The notes beneath the pieces were generated by a model. That model made no database searches, was not told where the DNA came from, and saw nothing but the letters and a program-made list of their open reading frames with translations. A stretch of 64,000 bases of DNA from Zhengitettix transpicula (lineage: Eukaryota; Arthropoda; Insecta; Orthoptera; Tetrigidae): assembly GCA_037074705.1 (NCBI GenBank), contig CM073590.1, positions 211,712,746 to 211,776,745 on the forward strand, given 5' to 3'. How positions within the stretch are numbered: the stretch's first letter is position 1; each line of letters opens with the position of its first letter. A program made the position numbers and the translations under genes. Of the stretch, positions 33,174-44,940 are shown one piece after another.

Positions 33174-35904
33174 TATATTGTCAATCGATTATTGCGATAT
33201 ATATTTTATAAGGCGACTCCTTGGATCGACCATCAGTGAAATTTGTTTAATCTTCTGAAGTTCATTTGCAAAATACGCCACGGGTACAAATTAGCGTAGC
33301 TCACGTTTTAATATTCTTACTTTAAGATAAAGTTTTTTCTCTGCTTGTAATATTACTTTCATTAGAAACTTACTAATATTTATCACTCTTCAAATAATAG
33401 AACCAACTGGTTCTTTAACGCCAAATCCCCAATTCCTCAACAATATTTCCATATTTCATGTCGTATCACGGCTCCTCTAAGGAGCCCTAAAATATCCACT
33501 GATTAATTTTTAGACTGTCTCCTCTTTTTCCTCAGAATCACTTGAATTGGCGGTGTTGTTAAAATATCAGTTCTATCGGTCAAAAGATTCTCATCGATAA
33601 TTTCCCACGCATCGTTGCGAGACGGTCAATGTCCTTGACAGAAACATTTCTTATGTCTATTTTCTTGACTGGTCATCTACCGTGCGAAAGGAGTATTTAA
33701 TTATCCACTAGAAAATTTTAGGAGACAAATATCTCGCTTTTTGACGTAGCGTAAATTTATTCACAACATTTCAATTCACCGCAAAGAAATACATACAATT
33801 TATAATATAATATATGAAAATTTGCTGCATATTCAGTAAAATAATATTAACTAAAAATAATTATATTGTAGTTACATATCGTTACATGGAATTAAACACA
33901 AAAAAGTAGGTAATCATAAAGTATCTTAAATAGGACTGTAGTGGTAGGTTTTTTTAATTGATGAATTAAGAGGATATTTTACAGAATTTAATAATCATGG
34001 ACATGGACATGGACAATTAAAATACAAAATATAGTGTTCATTTAGCTTGGAAAAACAATCTGATCCCTTAATACCATGTAAAACGTGGTCTACGGTAATT
34101 CCGCCAGGCCTGCAAGTTTTGGGCTGTACGTCCATCAGTCTCATCTATATTTTCTTTACAGGCCCCTCGCTGGATGTGAAACATCGATTGTCTCGATGAT
34201 CTAAGGATCGATCTTTCCTGAACCAAGAAATGTGATTGGTTCAGGAAGTCACGTGGTTAATTCAATTTCTGTGATTTTCCGAGAGACGTTTCCCACGGTG
34301 CGACAGTCCAGGTAACTTCCGAGGGTCAACATCCTACGTGTCTAAGCCCAGACCAAGGGGATTATCTACCCGCCTTGGCGGCGCCTGGTCACATTCCACC
34401 TTGCCAAGCTCTCAACCCTTGCTAAAATCTAATTATATAAAAATGAAATATATATATATATCAATAATAAAACTATCGCGCTACAGGACATATATCAGTA
34501 TATTACTGAGTACAGTCATAATATTTACACAGATATAAGTAGACACGCTTGTAATACGAGAAAATGCACAAACTTTAATACAACTTCATTCTGAAAGATT
34601 CATATTTTGCCATCCATCGGAAATTACAGAAAGATAAAGCAGTACGAGCAAAAGCAAAGTCATACTCACTTTCGTAGAAATATTGTTGGCACATCTGAAG
34701 GCATGATAGTTGCTACTGAGCACCGTCTCTGAGGAATGTGTCATAATTGTTTATGTTGTTTACATATGCTGTTGCATTCTTGACGCTACATTCCTAGTTT
34801 TTGTCCTAGGTTCTTCCGTCAGCCATTTAAATGATTCATCCATACGACTAAGTTTTTGTTTCGTGTCAGTGGTTTCATTTTTGCAATATAACTAATGTGT
34901 AGTATTGTTTCCTACAACTGTTGTTCCCCCTCTTTCTATAAGGAAACTGTTTTGATGTAAATTAATAACTGAATACAAAATCATATTTGCACCGGTATTA
35001 TAGCTTTTCAAAGTAATTATTTTAATCGTTTCAAAGGTAAACAGGTTTCATCAGCCTTTAAAAACGTTTAAGTTAAAAAATGAAGGTTAATTTTCAGCCT
35101 CGCAACAACTGCTTAAATAAAGCAACAGGATACGTAGAAAACTATTAACGGGCTTAAAATAAAAAAAGCAATAAATTTATTTAACAACAACAAACGGTTT
35201 GGTCTCAGTCACGGAAAAAGAAGCGATGAGATTTTATAATGAAGTTTAAATACTTAATAGATATTTTTGCGTCCAACCTCAAATTCTTTCTTCATCAGTA
35301 GTAAACATAGATTAGAATATAGTCCTTTTCCAAGCATCCTTATAAAAATCAAATCATTTTACATTGTTTCAAACCTATAATTAATAAATAATTATGATTA
35401 GAATGGCCAAAAAACGGACCTTACAAGAATAAAAACAACATGTTTATGTACTTGAGAAGGTCCACAAATCTGTGGAAGAAACGTTGTGCTTGTTTTTATT
35501 CTTGTGGGTCTATTTTTTTGGCTACATTGTTCATAATCGTAATATATGAATATATGTATACATAATATATATACAGAGGTTATTTCTAACATTAATTAAG
35601 AACTATATTTACATAATTATCGTGAAGAATTTACAGATTAAGCTTTTTATATGAATAAAACGGTTTAAATTAATGTTTCACAGTGTTAAATAGGTATAAT
35701 ATTTATTATAATTTAACTGTAAAGCATTTCAATATCAAAGACTACTGCTAGCTATTTGTACCATTATATTAAGTTTCAAAGTTTATGTATGGATACAATT
35801 ATTTTCCAATAACTCATTTACAAAGTAGAAGAATTGATCGAATAGAAATTTCTTAGCTCAATTTTGAATGAAACTGGAGTGTTTCTTTAATCATATATAT
35901 AAAT
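33174..35904. other. Intronic DNA, no recognised gene
   Basis: A less AT-rich segment at 34080-34420 (CGCCTTGGCGGCGCCTGGTC) looks like the worn end of an interspersed repeat, but I see no second copy in this window. Confidence 0.4.
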
Positions 35905-36100
35905 ATGTATTCTGACTATTGAGAAGACTAATAAATAAATAAACATCAGCCAATTTTCAGTCAGAAAAAATAATTTATTAAATTAACAACGTTTCATAGC
36001 TTAATTTTCGATCATATCAGGTTCAAGTTTTTTGAAAAAAATTTAACTTTTTAATTTACAAGTTGTTAATTCATTTTTTGACTTAAAATTGGCTTATTTT
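35905..36100 (-). repeat. Hammerhead-like inverted-repeat element, second copy of the 28.9-kb family (degenerate core)
   Basis: AATAAATAAATAAACATCAG, GCCAATTTTCAGTCAGA and GTTTCATAGC match 28870-28940. The minus-strand CUGANGA box reads CTGATAT, so the core is damaged. GACTTAAAATTGGCTTATTT at about 36078 is an inverted copy of the GCCAATTTTCAGTC block, giving a fold-back of about 190 bp. Confidence 0.55.
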
Positions 36101-36678
36101 GTTTCTTTTTGTGTAAGTGACAAATGCCTATAACTATTATGTAAATTATTTTTATTTCTTGTGTAAAATGTGTTCATATCAAAGTTGGTACTAAATTTAT
36201 CTTGTTATTAAAGACTAACAATGAGTAAATGAATTGAATTGAGAGTGTAAGTAAACCTAATTTCTTGACTAGCTCTCTGCATGACACGTTTTAGTCCATA
36301 GTTACGGATATTAATAATCTCGGTTTCTTGTCGAATCTACTGAACGAGAATCAAAATTCTCTTACACATATACAAATACCTAAATAACATCGACATGAGT
36401 GAAAAATCTGTCTGTAATGGTATTACTCTCCAAAATTCCCTTAGAATTATTTGTTGGACCTGATGATCCTAACCTAACCTTCAAAAAGAAATGAATATGA
36501 TTCGCTTCTTTTTCTCGATGAGGCTACTTTAGAGCCCCCAACATGCCTTTCGTAAATATTACATTAGTGATAATGACGAGAATTTATAATTCGTCACTTG
36601 TGTGTGTATATTTCTTTTAATTTGTTGATGGCACGAGCTAATGAATGTTTGTCGTGTTTGTTTGCCCTGCTCTTGCAG
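36101..36678. other. Intron end before exon e
   Basis: AT-rich; it ends in TTTGCCCTGCTCTTGCAG, the acceptor. No gene. Confidence 0.5.
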
Positions 36679-36817
36679 GACCCCCCAGGGGCTGGAAGAC
36701 GTGTCGCGTTATCCGCTGCTCCTCGCAGAACTCTCCAGAGATCGCCACTGGAGCGCCTCCGACATCAAGAAGCTGGCAGGAGCCAATCTCGTGCGAGTCT
36801 TCAGGGAAGTCGAAAAG
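36679..36817 (+). CDS. DPEP: Membrane dipeptidase, exon e
   Basis: Acceptor GCTCTTGCAG ends at 36678. The first base G completes leucine with TT of exon d, then TPQGLEDVSRYPLLLAELSR, DRHWSASDIKKLAGANLVRVFREVEK. This is the family block PxGLEDVSxYPxLxxELxxRxWxxxxIxxLxGxNxxRVFxxVE. The frame remains open past VEK, but the next exon only joins in frame if the exon ends AAG|GCAAGT at 36817. That is a GC donor with otherwise perfect consensus. The nearest GT (36822) would put exon f out of frame. Confidence 0.93.
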
Positions 36818-36823
36818 GCAAGT
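36818..36823 (+). promoter_or_regulatory. GC-type 5' splice site (GC-AG intron)
   Basis: AAG|GCAAGT: all positions except the GC match the U1 consensus, which is typical for functional GC-AG introns. The paired acceptor is TTTCAG at 44839-44844. The assignment follows from phase and protein homology. Confidence 0.8.
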
Positions 36824-36959
36824 AGTCACCCGTACGCACTCACTGTAGCTGTGGTTTAAACTAAATCAACAATAGTACCAAAAAAAACGAATACAGAAAA
36901 ACAGCCAATTTGTCGGAAAAAATTCATTTTACACAATATGTACACCTACAATTAATAAA

Positions 36960-37130
36960 AGAAAAAAATTATTATAATACGTCGTTTTGTAAAGAAGTAT
37001 GGAAAAACTTCATGTAATAGAAATTTTGAGTACACAAATTTGTAAACCTAGATTAAAAACTTATATTACCCGAGGAAACCCCCAATAATGTGGACGAAAC
37101 GTCGTATTGTAAATAATTTTTTCTTTTGAC
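36960..37130 (+). repeat. Hammerhead-like remnant with inverted flank
   Basis: CCGAGGA (37070-37076) and GAAACGTCGTATTGT (from 37096) lie 19 bp apart; the stem is poor. ATAATACGTCGTTTTGTAAAG at about 36975 is a near inverted copy of the GAAACGTCGTATTGT end, again a fold-back arrangement. Confidence 0.45.
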
Positions 37131-37552
37131 TAACAAATATTTTACCCACAAATAGACCATTTTTTATAGGGAGGTTTAGAGAAGCGTCAACAAAATTGTT
37201 CTTGACGACTGTACACGACTAAATTAAAACATATATTTCAACATTTTCATGTTCTTAGTACAGATAGTTACAGAACTGTGGAGTGAATTGCTGCAGAATT
37301 ATCTTCCGGTATCTGTTACGAGAAATTTTTTCATGGCCTGACATACAGAGTGCATTCAAAAAGTAGATGTTTTATATTTATTGCGATTTGTTCTGCTTGA
37401 ATATCTTTACTGATGAATATAGAAACACTACCACTCTCATGCACCTTGTCTTGTAACGTGGAAGCCTTGGTGGGTCTTTAATGTAGGTTTTTGTATCTTC
37501 TTTAATGTTTGTTTCACATATGGTTTGTATATTTCTATTGGTCTAAGTAAAA
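37131..37552. other. Intronic DNA (between exons e and f)
   Basis: No gene recognised. Confidence 0.45.
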
Positions 37553-38083
37553 CTATAACGCTATAACAGGTGAATTAGATTCGTCGCTATTGTTTATTGG
37601 GGGAATATTCTTGGTGTGAGGAGTTTTGTAATGACTGTAATGGTTGTTTATCACAATTTCCTTACGAGTACTTGTTAGTTCCTCCACTTCTTTTTTATTA
37701 CTTAGGAAAGCACAGACTCTGCTATTCGCTATTTTAGAGAAATAACGAAACTTTGAGGGACATATAATTTTAGAAAGAGCAGTGGTTGCTCCTTCAACTG
37801 CATCGATCTCGATCTGGGATGTATTCCACAGCTGTGGTTGCTCCTGTATACGAGATCTTGGAGGCTTCTCGCGGGTTAATTTATTCTCTCCTGTAAGCTC
37901 TGAAGTAGCCAAAGGTCTGCTAACTCCTTTTCTGGCGACGAAGACTGTCCGAAAATTCCCAAACGAGTCTCCACAGTCACAATCACAAAAAACGTCAACG
38001 TATAAAATGTCTCCTTTGAGCGGCTTTGAGGAAAATACGTTTTCCGACACATTACAATTATTTAAATATCTGTTCAATATCAA
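37553..38083 (-). pseudogene. Retrotransposon ORF1/gag-like fragment (probable)
   Basis: A 176-codon open frame, one of the longest in the window. It contains EIDAVEGATTALSKIICPSK and FRYFSKIANSRVCAFLSNKK, then EVEELTSTRKEIVINN. The pattern (TxLSxIIxPxKFxxxSKIxxxRVCxxLxxxxxVxEL) resembles the nucleic-acid-binding ORF1 protein of insect jockey-like non-LTR elements. It lacks the following zinc knuckles and stops early. Family recall is from memory and the assignment is moderate; it has no dipeptidase-type splice context and is on the opposite strand. Confidence 0.5.
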
Positions 38084-39589
38084 TTCGGTATAGAACTGAA
38101 CATTTTTTTGAGATAAAATATTAATATTGAAACAAATTTATAAACAAATATTGTCACTGTTTTTAACGCGTGTTGCTGAGATAAACACCAGAGATATTCT
38201 TCATTTATTAATTGATAATTGTCAAATTATTTTGTTAGTAGCGAAGACTGAATACTTGAGAAAAAATACATCTCAATCCATTACAGTAAATCCACGAAAT
38301 TTATATGTTATGTAAATGTTTCCAAATATTTACAAGAAACAGTTATAGTCAAAAAACTATCAAAATTCATTAAAAACTCAAGTGTTTTCTTGAAACTTGC
38401 TGAAAACACTGTGTTAATATCTGCGACTTTAAGGTCGTCTGGTTTTACGTTAGCAATTTTAGAGGGGAAACTTGGCAATAAAATTCTAAATCTGATAGAA
38501 GAAGAAATTGGAAGTTAGTTTAAGAACACGTGATACCAGAGAAGGAAAGAGGGGAAATATTCATGATCAGAGAACCGACATATCCGTGTATCTGGGATTG
38601 GAATGATCCAAAAGGTATCTACAAATAATTGTCTGCACAAATCCAGAGTGACAATATTGAAACGTACGATCAGAACGATGATAGAAAATTTTATTTGATC
38701 AGATACACTAAATGTTTTATCTTACAGAACTAATTTATTACAAAAAATAATCGTTTTTACATGTAAAACTAGTCTATGAGCATCAATATAGAAGGTAGGC
38801 TGCCAACCGTGCAACATTTTGAAATTGAAATGAAACGTGTCATCTGTTCAACTGTAATATTAGTCAATTTTTGTATTTAACTATGCCATATTCGTCTGAA
38901 CGATTCCAGACTCTTACGCTTTTGTTAAATTCAACTTTAATTTGAATTTAAAGCACGTAAATTTCTGAGGCTCTGTTCCAGAGCGTTTCACATGCGAATC
39001 TGTTATACTTTTCGTATTTTCGTTAATAGTTATATTCAATATCATACTTCTGTGTCAAATTATTGGAAGATACTCAATTTTTGTACTTTGGAAATTGTAT
39101 ATAAAATTATACATTGACCACCAAAATATTTCAAGAAGAACTGCAAAAAAACTTACTATAAAACAATTAAATGAGCGTTTTCTAGTTATTTGTCGGGTTT
39201 TTCAATGTTATTCCTTATGGAGGGGTTTAAATGTAATTATTTACTCTGATAAACTGTTAAGGAGTTGTTCTTTCTGTTTAGTAATAATACTTAGAATTGC
39301 TGTAATGACTATTTCTTCGAGGTCTCGTCTTCATCTTTCATCTAAGATATAAATTATTTCTGAGAATGCGACCTTCTTCGTCTAACAAACATGGAGATTG
39401 TCGCTTTAATTACGCTTTCGTTTTCTCATTTTAATATTCGCACCAAGCGCGAGGATTTATTGTCATGTCGGTAAAGTTATTACACCCAACAAAGCCAAAT
39501 TGTTTTGCGAGATTTTCCGCAAACTCTCTCTTTAATTTACGCTGGAAATATACTTTTCTGTGTGTCGTCCCTTAATGAAATCTTTCGGT
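38084..39589. other. Intronic DNA, no recognised gene
   Basis: AT-rich; short frames only. Confidence 0.45.
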
Positions 39590-39910
39590 CGCTCTTAAAA
39601 GTCGCAATTAACAAACTTAAAAGGCGCTACTTGCGGGCCCCTTTTCTTCCGTGAAAGTATTAAAAACGCCACGTCATCTCGAGCGCTGGGGAAAGAGACA
39701 CGGATTTGTTCGCTGGCCTGGAAAGCGAACACTCCGAGCTGCCTTTTAACCAATGGCGTCGCTTTCAACTCGCTCTGAAGACGCTCCAACGCACATAAAA
39801 CCAACCGAGGGACAGTGAGTACAGTTCGGACAGATATAACAACGCATTAAAACACTTTGTGATAAAAATTATGTCTACGAGATCCAAGACCACCGTTTAC
39901 CGTTCGTAGA
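39590..39910 (+). promoter_or_regulatory. GC-rich promoter-like segment inside the last dipeptidase intron
   Basis: TTAACCAATGGCG (CCAAT box, about 39747), ACATAAAACC (TATA-like, about 39791) and ACAGTGAGTACAGTTCGG (initiator-like, about 39811) occur in promoter order within a GC-rich block. The first ATG downstream (39870) opens only a 12-codon frame, MSTRSKTTVYRS. It could be a nested gene's first exon, a transposon promoter or chance. Confidence 0.3.
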
Positions 39911-40740
39911 GGCAGCCGCGATGGAATGGAAATCGACTTCTGAAAACATATTTACGCTTCAGAAGAGGAAAAAAATTGTTAATGTGTGTATTCATGTAGA
40001 AAAAAAAAGTGGATATTGTTCCATTTAGAAACTTACTAGCGATATTGTAAAAATAGTCTAAATAACCGTCACTGTATCATTTATTCGAATGCTAGCTGCG
40101 TCCCCGACGTTACCTGGTCTTTCATTTATGTAAGCCCGAAAAAGTATTCAATTCCACAGTAATCTATTACTCAGGAAATTATTTAACCTTCTTATTCAGA
40201 GGGAAAGCTAATTTCATCATAAATTATCTGTGACTTTAATGAAGCATAAATATTCCCGATACAAAATATTATCAAACATACTCTTGAATAAATATACTCG
40301 GTGCCCTAATACAGGAAAAAATGTACGCACTACAATTAGAGAGTTAATTTACTCCATGTGCCCTAAGTCAGTCAAATTTTCTTCATGTAACTGAAAAATG
40401 TAAGAAATACTATCAGTACCATTGAGAAAAAAAACAGTCCTACGACCTTAAAAGAATCAAAAATTTTTGAACATAAGACAATAAAAAAAGAGAGTCAAAA
40501 CACTCCCGGTATGCTAAAAGAACCAAAAAATACTTAAAAAAGAAAAAATAATACCTTCAAGTTAAGAGAATCAAAAAGAGTCTGGGTACCCTAATCGAGA
40601 AAAAATATCCCTGATACCTTAAAAGGGTCAAAAATATCACGGCACTTTAAGTGTAAAAATTACTCTCTGTAATTTAGAATGTCTTTAAAATTTTACAGAT
40701 CAAGGGCTTTTTTAATATCTTCGGCAGAACATTGTTTTCC

Positions 40741-41060
40741 CTTTCTAACCCCCCCCCCCCACACTCCTAGTGGTTTTACTGCAACATTACCCGCAAGTTG
40801 AATGACATAATTAAACTCAGAAACATCCATTAGCCTGGATTTGACTCCAGTCTAGATTCGTTTCGCGTTATTTTTATGTAAATTCCTTCCACCCCTACCC
40901 GTAAGGGTGCTCCCCTCCTATGCCGAAACGGGTTACAGTTATATAAAAAATGTTAGAAACACTACTAATCTCATTGAATACCAAAAATATTTATTCGACG
41001 CAAATATTTGAAAAATGTTTGAAAATTTCCACCCACGTCCATGTGGGTTCTAAACATGAA
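40741..41060 (+). repeat. Family J partial copy
   Basis: After a 13-C run (about 40748-40760) it shows GACATAATTAAACTCAGAAA, GGATTTGACTCCAGTCTAG, GTTATTTTTATGTAAATTCC and CCCGTAAGGGTGCTCCCCTC, as in the J modules at 21.3 kb and 41.8 kb. Confidence 0.65.
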
Positions 41061-41157
41061 CACACACGCTCAACCATTCAAAGTTATCTATTATATTTGT
41101 GGTGTAAGTGTAATTAACATGAGTAGTATTTTTTCTTTGGTGTCAGGTTTGCGTTAC

Positions 41158-41342
41158 CTTAATATTTTCTAGTACATACATTTTTTATCACATTATTTTA
41201 CAATTTCATTAATTATTATTTCGTAAAATTATTTTGAAGCCTACTTCATCTAACATATATTGCAAAAACATATTTTATTTATTTATATACTAATTAATTG
41301 TAAGGTAATGTAGTAAAAATGTATGTACTAGAAAATATTAAG
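41158..41342. repeat. Small inverted-repeat (MITE-like) element, about 185 bp
   Basis: CTTAATATTTTCTAGTACAT at 41158 and its exact complement ATGTACTAGAAAATATTAAG ending 41342 belong to arms of about 47 bp that flank roughly 90 bp of AT-rich DNA. No target duplication was identified. Confidence 0.7.
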
Positions 41343-41821
41343 TCGATTATCGTAAATGAAAGAGAGTGATATAATTAAAGTATGAGAAATTGATTAACCA
41401 GATACAGGGATAGACGTAACCATATATTATGCTATGAACGAGGGAAAAAATTGACGAATTTCACGTGATAAAAGTCATTGAAGACATTTTACAGTAAATT
41501 GTATTGTAATGTAATGTAAAAAATAATAATTATATGTTGAATGTAAAATAAAAAAGCTCCTGTGGTTTAAATATCGAAGAAAATAACGATATGAAGAGAA
41601 CTTATATGTGGTTTGATACATTACCAAAAAATATAAGCATTTAAAACAAATTCGCATTATAATTTGCTAAAAGATTGAATGTCGATTAAGATGGGAGATT
41701 ATTTAATAAGATTAATAATTAGAAAATGTAGTAATACTGTAATTAAAGTTAGGAATGTTACGATATGTTACGAAGGGTAACCTTGAGTCTTAATTAATTA
41801 GTTTAGGTGCGTACATGTCGT

Positions 41822-42101
41822 TTACCCCGGGTTGTCATAATTAAACTCAGCGACATCCACAACCCCAGATTTAACTCCAATCTCGGTTGTTTTTCGTTAT
41901 TTTTACAAAACGCCCCTCCACCCCCAACCTTGAAGGCGCTTCCCTCCCTTGCTGAAAGGGGTTTATTTCCATCCCCGTACACCCCAGTCTCAAATGGTGG
42001 TAGTCGTGTATTACCCCCACAGTATTTGTTTCCGGTTCGTAACGAACTCGTCAACAAAATTTGGTCAAATTTGCTACACGGGTGTAGATTTACATGTGGA
42101 T

Positions 42102-42141
<40 letters not shown>
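41822..42141 (+). repeat. Family J, most complete copy, ending in a (CA)n microsatellite
   Basis: Runs from CCCCGGGTTGTCATAATTAA through AACCCCAGATTTAACTCC, CGCCCCTCCACCCCC and CCCACAGTATTTGTTTCCGG to GGGTGTAGATTTACATGTGG, then ATCATACACACAC. The (CA)n at 42103-42141 produces misleading open frames with His-Thr or Cys-Val runs. Confidence 0.75.
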
Positions 42142-42145
<4 letters not shown>

Positions 42146-44844
42146 AACATTTTATTTTATTTATTAGAAGAAGATTAAAATTTTGTGTATTTAATTTTAA
42201 TAAATTATAATTAATATTTGAAACTATATCTGGTTTATATTAAATATAATTAAATATGTTGAAAAAATATGTTATAAATCAGATACGCAGTCTACTTGCT
42301 ATAAACTTGAGCTTTAACCCATATTTCCTTACAATCGTCTGAATATTGAAGTATAAAAGAATATAATTGATAGATACAAAACGATCAAAGTTTTGAAAGG
42401 GAAACTTGTTTGTTTCTACAAAACGTCAAACGTTGCACCTGGTATCGGCATTTCAAAGTTACCGCCCAAGCTAGCCAAAGTTTGGCGAAACTTGAGGTTC
42501 AACTCTCCTAAAAGCAGATATGACAGACACGGTAGACGTACAGAAAGTAACACGCAGAGATAAAATTTTATTAAAACATTTCTCTTCACTTATAACTACA
42601 GTGAGTGTCGTAATTCAGTACCCGTAATTCAAATTACTTGCCATATAAATTGATTCGTTGTATTAAGTGAAAAAAACAATTTAAATACTTATAAAATAAT
42701 AACTATTCCCCAATAACATTATTACAGAAGATATGTCTTTATGTATAAATTATTAGTTATTGTTTTTTTTTTTACTGGTACGAATTGTTAAACTGCTTGA
42801 TAATTCATTAACCGACAGATTCAATTTGCCGCACGTAGCAAATATGCTGATTATATTGTCCCTCAAATTGCTGTGTGTTAGTAAATTCAATTATTACCGC
42901 AATCAGATTCCTATTTACTCATTAACAGCCGAGTAAGCTAAATACAATGCATCCTTGTTTCTTGTCGGTTATTTCCATCGTCAACTAGAGCCATCTCTGG
43001 AGTTTCTACTTTTGAAAGTAATGAAACGCCGATTGAAATATGCCAAATAATTCAAATATACAGAATGAATATTTTGTTTAAAGTTATCAGCACGAAGCGT
43101 ATAAATTTTTGGGCTTGAGAAAGTCTTTAATAATAATTGGGAAGTAGCAAAATATTTTTGAAACTTTTATGGGAAATAAAACATGTTCGATAAATCGTTG
43201 CATATTTTTACGGAAGATTAGTGAAATTTATTAATCATGCCACTTTTTTTTAAAAAAAATAATTCTGGTCTGATTTAGTAATTATTCGATTAACTACGTG
43301 AATATTTTCCTTCAAATCATACAATCCTATTATTTGTACGTTTATTTGGCATTTATTTGTTTTTATTTCAATGGATGTGCCTTTTAATTATTCAATTTGT
43401 ATACTTCAGTAAATGAGAAATATAACAGAACCTGAACTCACTGTTGCAATATTTTTTTCCTGAAATTTTATTATATTTTCACAAAAATATATTTTGTTAC
43501 AATTAGACCCTCATAATCCGACTATAATTATTTACTTTTCACACAATGTGTCCGTCTCTACCGCTCTTCTCAGATATAACACTACATTCTTTTCTCCACT
43601 CATAACTACTGAACTTTTCTCCATAATATTTCGCATAACGCCGTGAGGGCGATGTGCAAGGGGTAGCCGTTCAAAAGTTGTTTCACCCTCTCGGATGTTC
43701 TTGACGCTGATTTCCACGTCCTCGAACCCGGTCAAGGTACTCCTTGTCACGTTTTGCGAAAGAATACTTTGCATTTTATTCTGTAATATATCTTACCTGC
43801 TAAAACTCAGAGATCGAAATAAGGAGGACGTCAATAACTTTTCGTTTTTGATAAGGTACGGAAATGATCAAGATAATAGGATCAGGTCGGAGGAAAATCC
43901 AGCGCCGTCTGTTGTTCTTGGTATCTCAGTACCGTCCAGAGACTTAACCAAAATTAGAAAGTGCTATGAAGTTAAAGATGTAGTTTAATATAGTTAAGGT
44001 AAACTGAGCACCCAGGAGCCTTCACAGTTCCAATATGGCAGTAGGAAGACTAAGTGTCCAAGTGGCTCCAGAGACTGAGAGAAAATACTCCCAAATTCTA
44101 GAAGGCGGGGAACCAATCGGAAGGTCCAGATCAGCCCACGTGATATGTAGAGGGGTGAATTAATCAAAATTGGTTACTACAGGGTTTCTACAGTGATTGC
44201 ATCGTAACGTAACACCAGATGAAAAGTGTTTACGTTTTGTCTCCACCCGATACTCGCACATCCTCCCGGGGCCCGAGTGAAGAAAAATTTCTCACAAGTG
44301 TGTGATATAGGAAGAAGTAATTAAGCAAATTGATAACATGTATATGACAATTTATGTACGGCGTGAAGCGTACGTTCTGTGAGTTCTCGTTTCCCTTGAT
44401 CTGCTTACCTAGTTATTGCTTACACAGTCCGTGTACCAAAGAAAACTCACAAAAATAGCATAAAGTAATTAAAAGAAAATCACAAATTACACCATTAAGA
44501 ACAACGTTTACATAAGAAAAATTATTTAACTGTCCACGAATTTAATAATTTTAAATAGCCCACAGTTATACGAAAACAATTTTGGTATTACGTCAATTTA
44601 CACGAAAAGGGATCTTTATTTTGTTATTTGGTTTGACTTTTATTTTCAAGTTGATTTGGCCACCGGAAAAAGTTCAGTTACAGTATTAGAAATATATTGG
44701 AAGAGATTCTCGGACAAATATGTAAAGTGTGCGATTTTATCCTCCGCGTCTTGTTTTCACAGTGTAAATCACATCAACAGAAAAAAAATAAGGAACCACA
44801 TACAACTCTAGATCTTTATTTTAAAGAAAACTGTATTGTTTCAG
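42142..44844. other. Rest of the last intron, before exon f
   Basis: No gene recognised with confidence. Frames at 43532-43774 (-) and 43695-43988 (+) overlap each other and lack any domain or splice context. Confidence 0.4.
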
Positions 44845-44940
44845 GTCCGGGCCGAGTGGGCGGACGTCGGACCGACGGAGGACTGGATCGCCATGGAGGA
44901 CCTGGACGGGAAGACGTACTGTCGTTACCCGGGAACCTGA
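44845..44940 (+). CDS. DPEP: Membrane dipeptidase, terminal exon f with stop
   Basis: Acceptor TATTGTTTCAG (to 44844), phase 0. Reads VRAEWADVGPTEDWIAMEDL, DGKTYCRYPGT, stop TGA. The cysteine of TYCRY aligns with the conserved C-terminal cysteine (CRTHYGY in mammals). Mammalian enzymes continue about 30 residues into a hydrophobic GPI-anchor signal; here the protein ends 5 residues after the cysteine. The product of this form would be secreted unless another last exon exists. The exon is GC-rich with third-position GC preference, like exons b and e. Confidence 0.9.
   Translation, partial: VRAEWADVGPTEDWIAMEDLDGKTYCRYPGT

Noticed and set aside
36598..36859. Alternative frames of 63-75 codons over 36.6-36.9 kb
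   Set aside because: They are shadow frames of dipeptidase exon e, which is fixed by splice sites, phase and homology.
41803..42178. Open frames of 72-123 codons on both strands with His-Thr or Cys-Val runs
   Set aside because: They come from the (CA)n microsatellite at the end of a family J copy; overlapping frames on both strands show no protein constraint.
43532..43988. Overlapping 80- and 97-codon frames with a somewhat protein-like stretch (TLTGFEDVEISVKNIREG)
   Set aside because: I cannot match it to a family or give it supported exon borders; possibly an old transposon piece.
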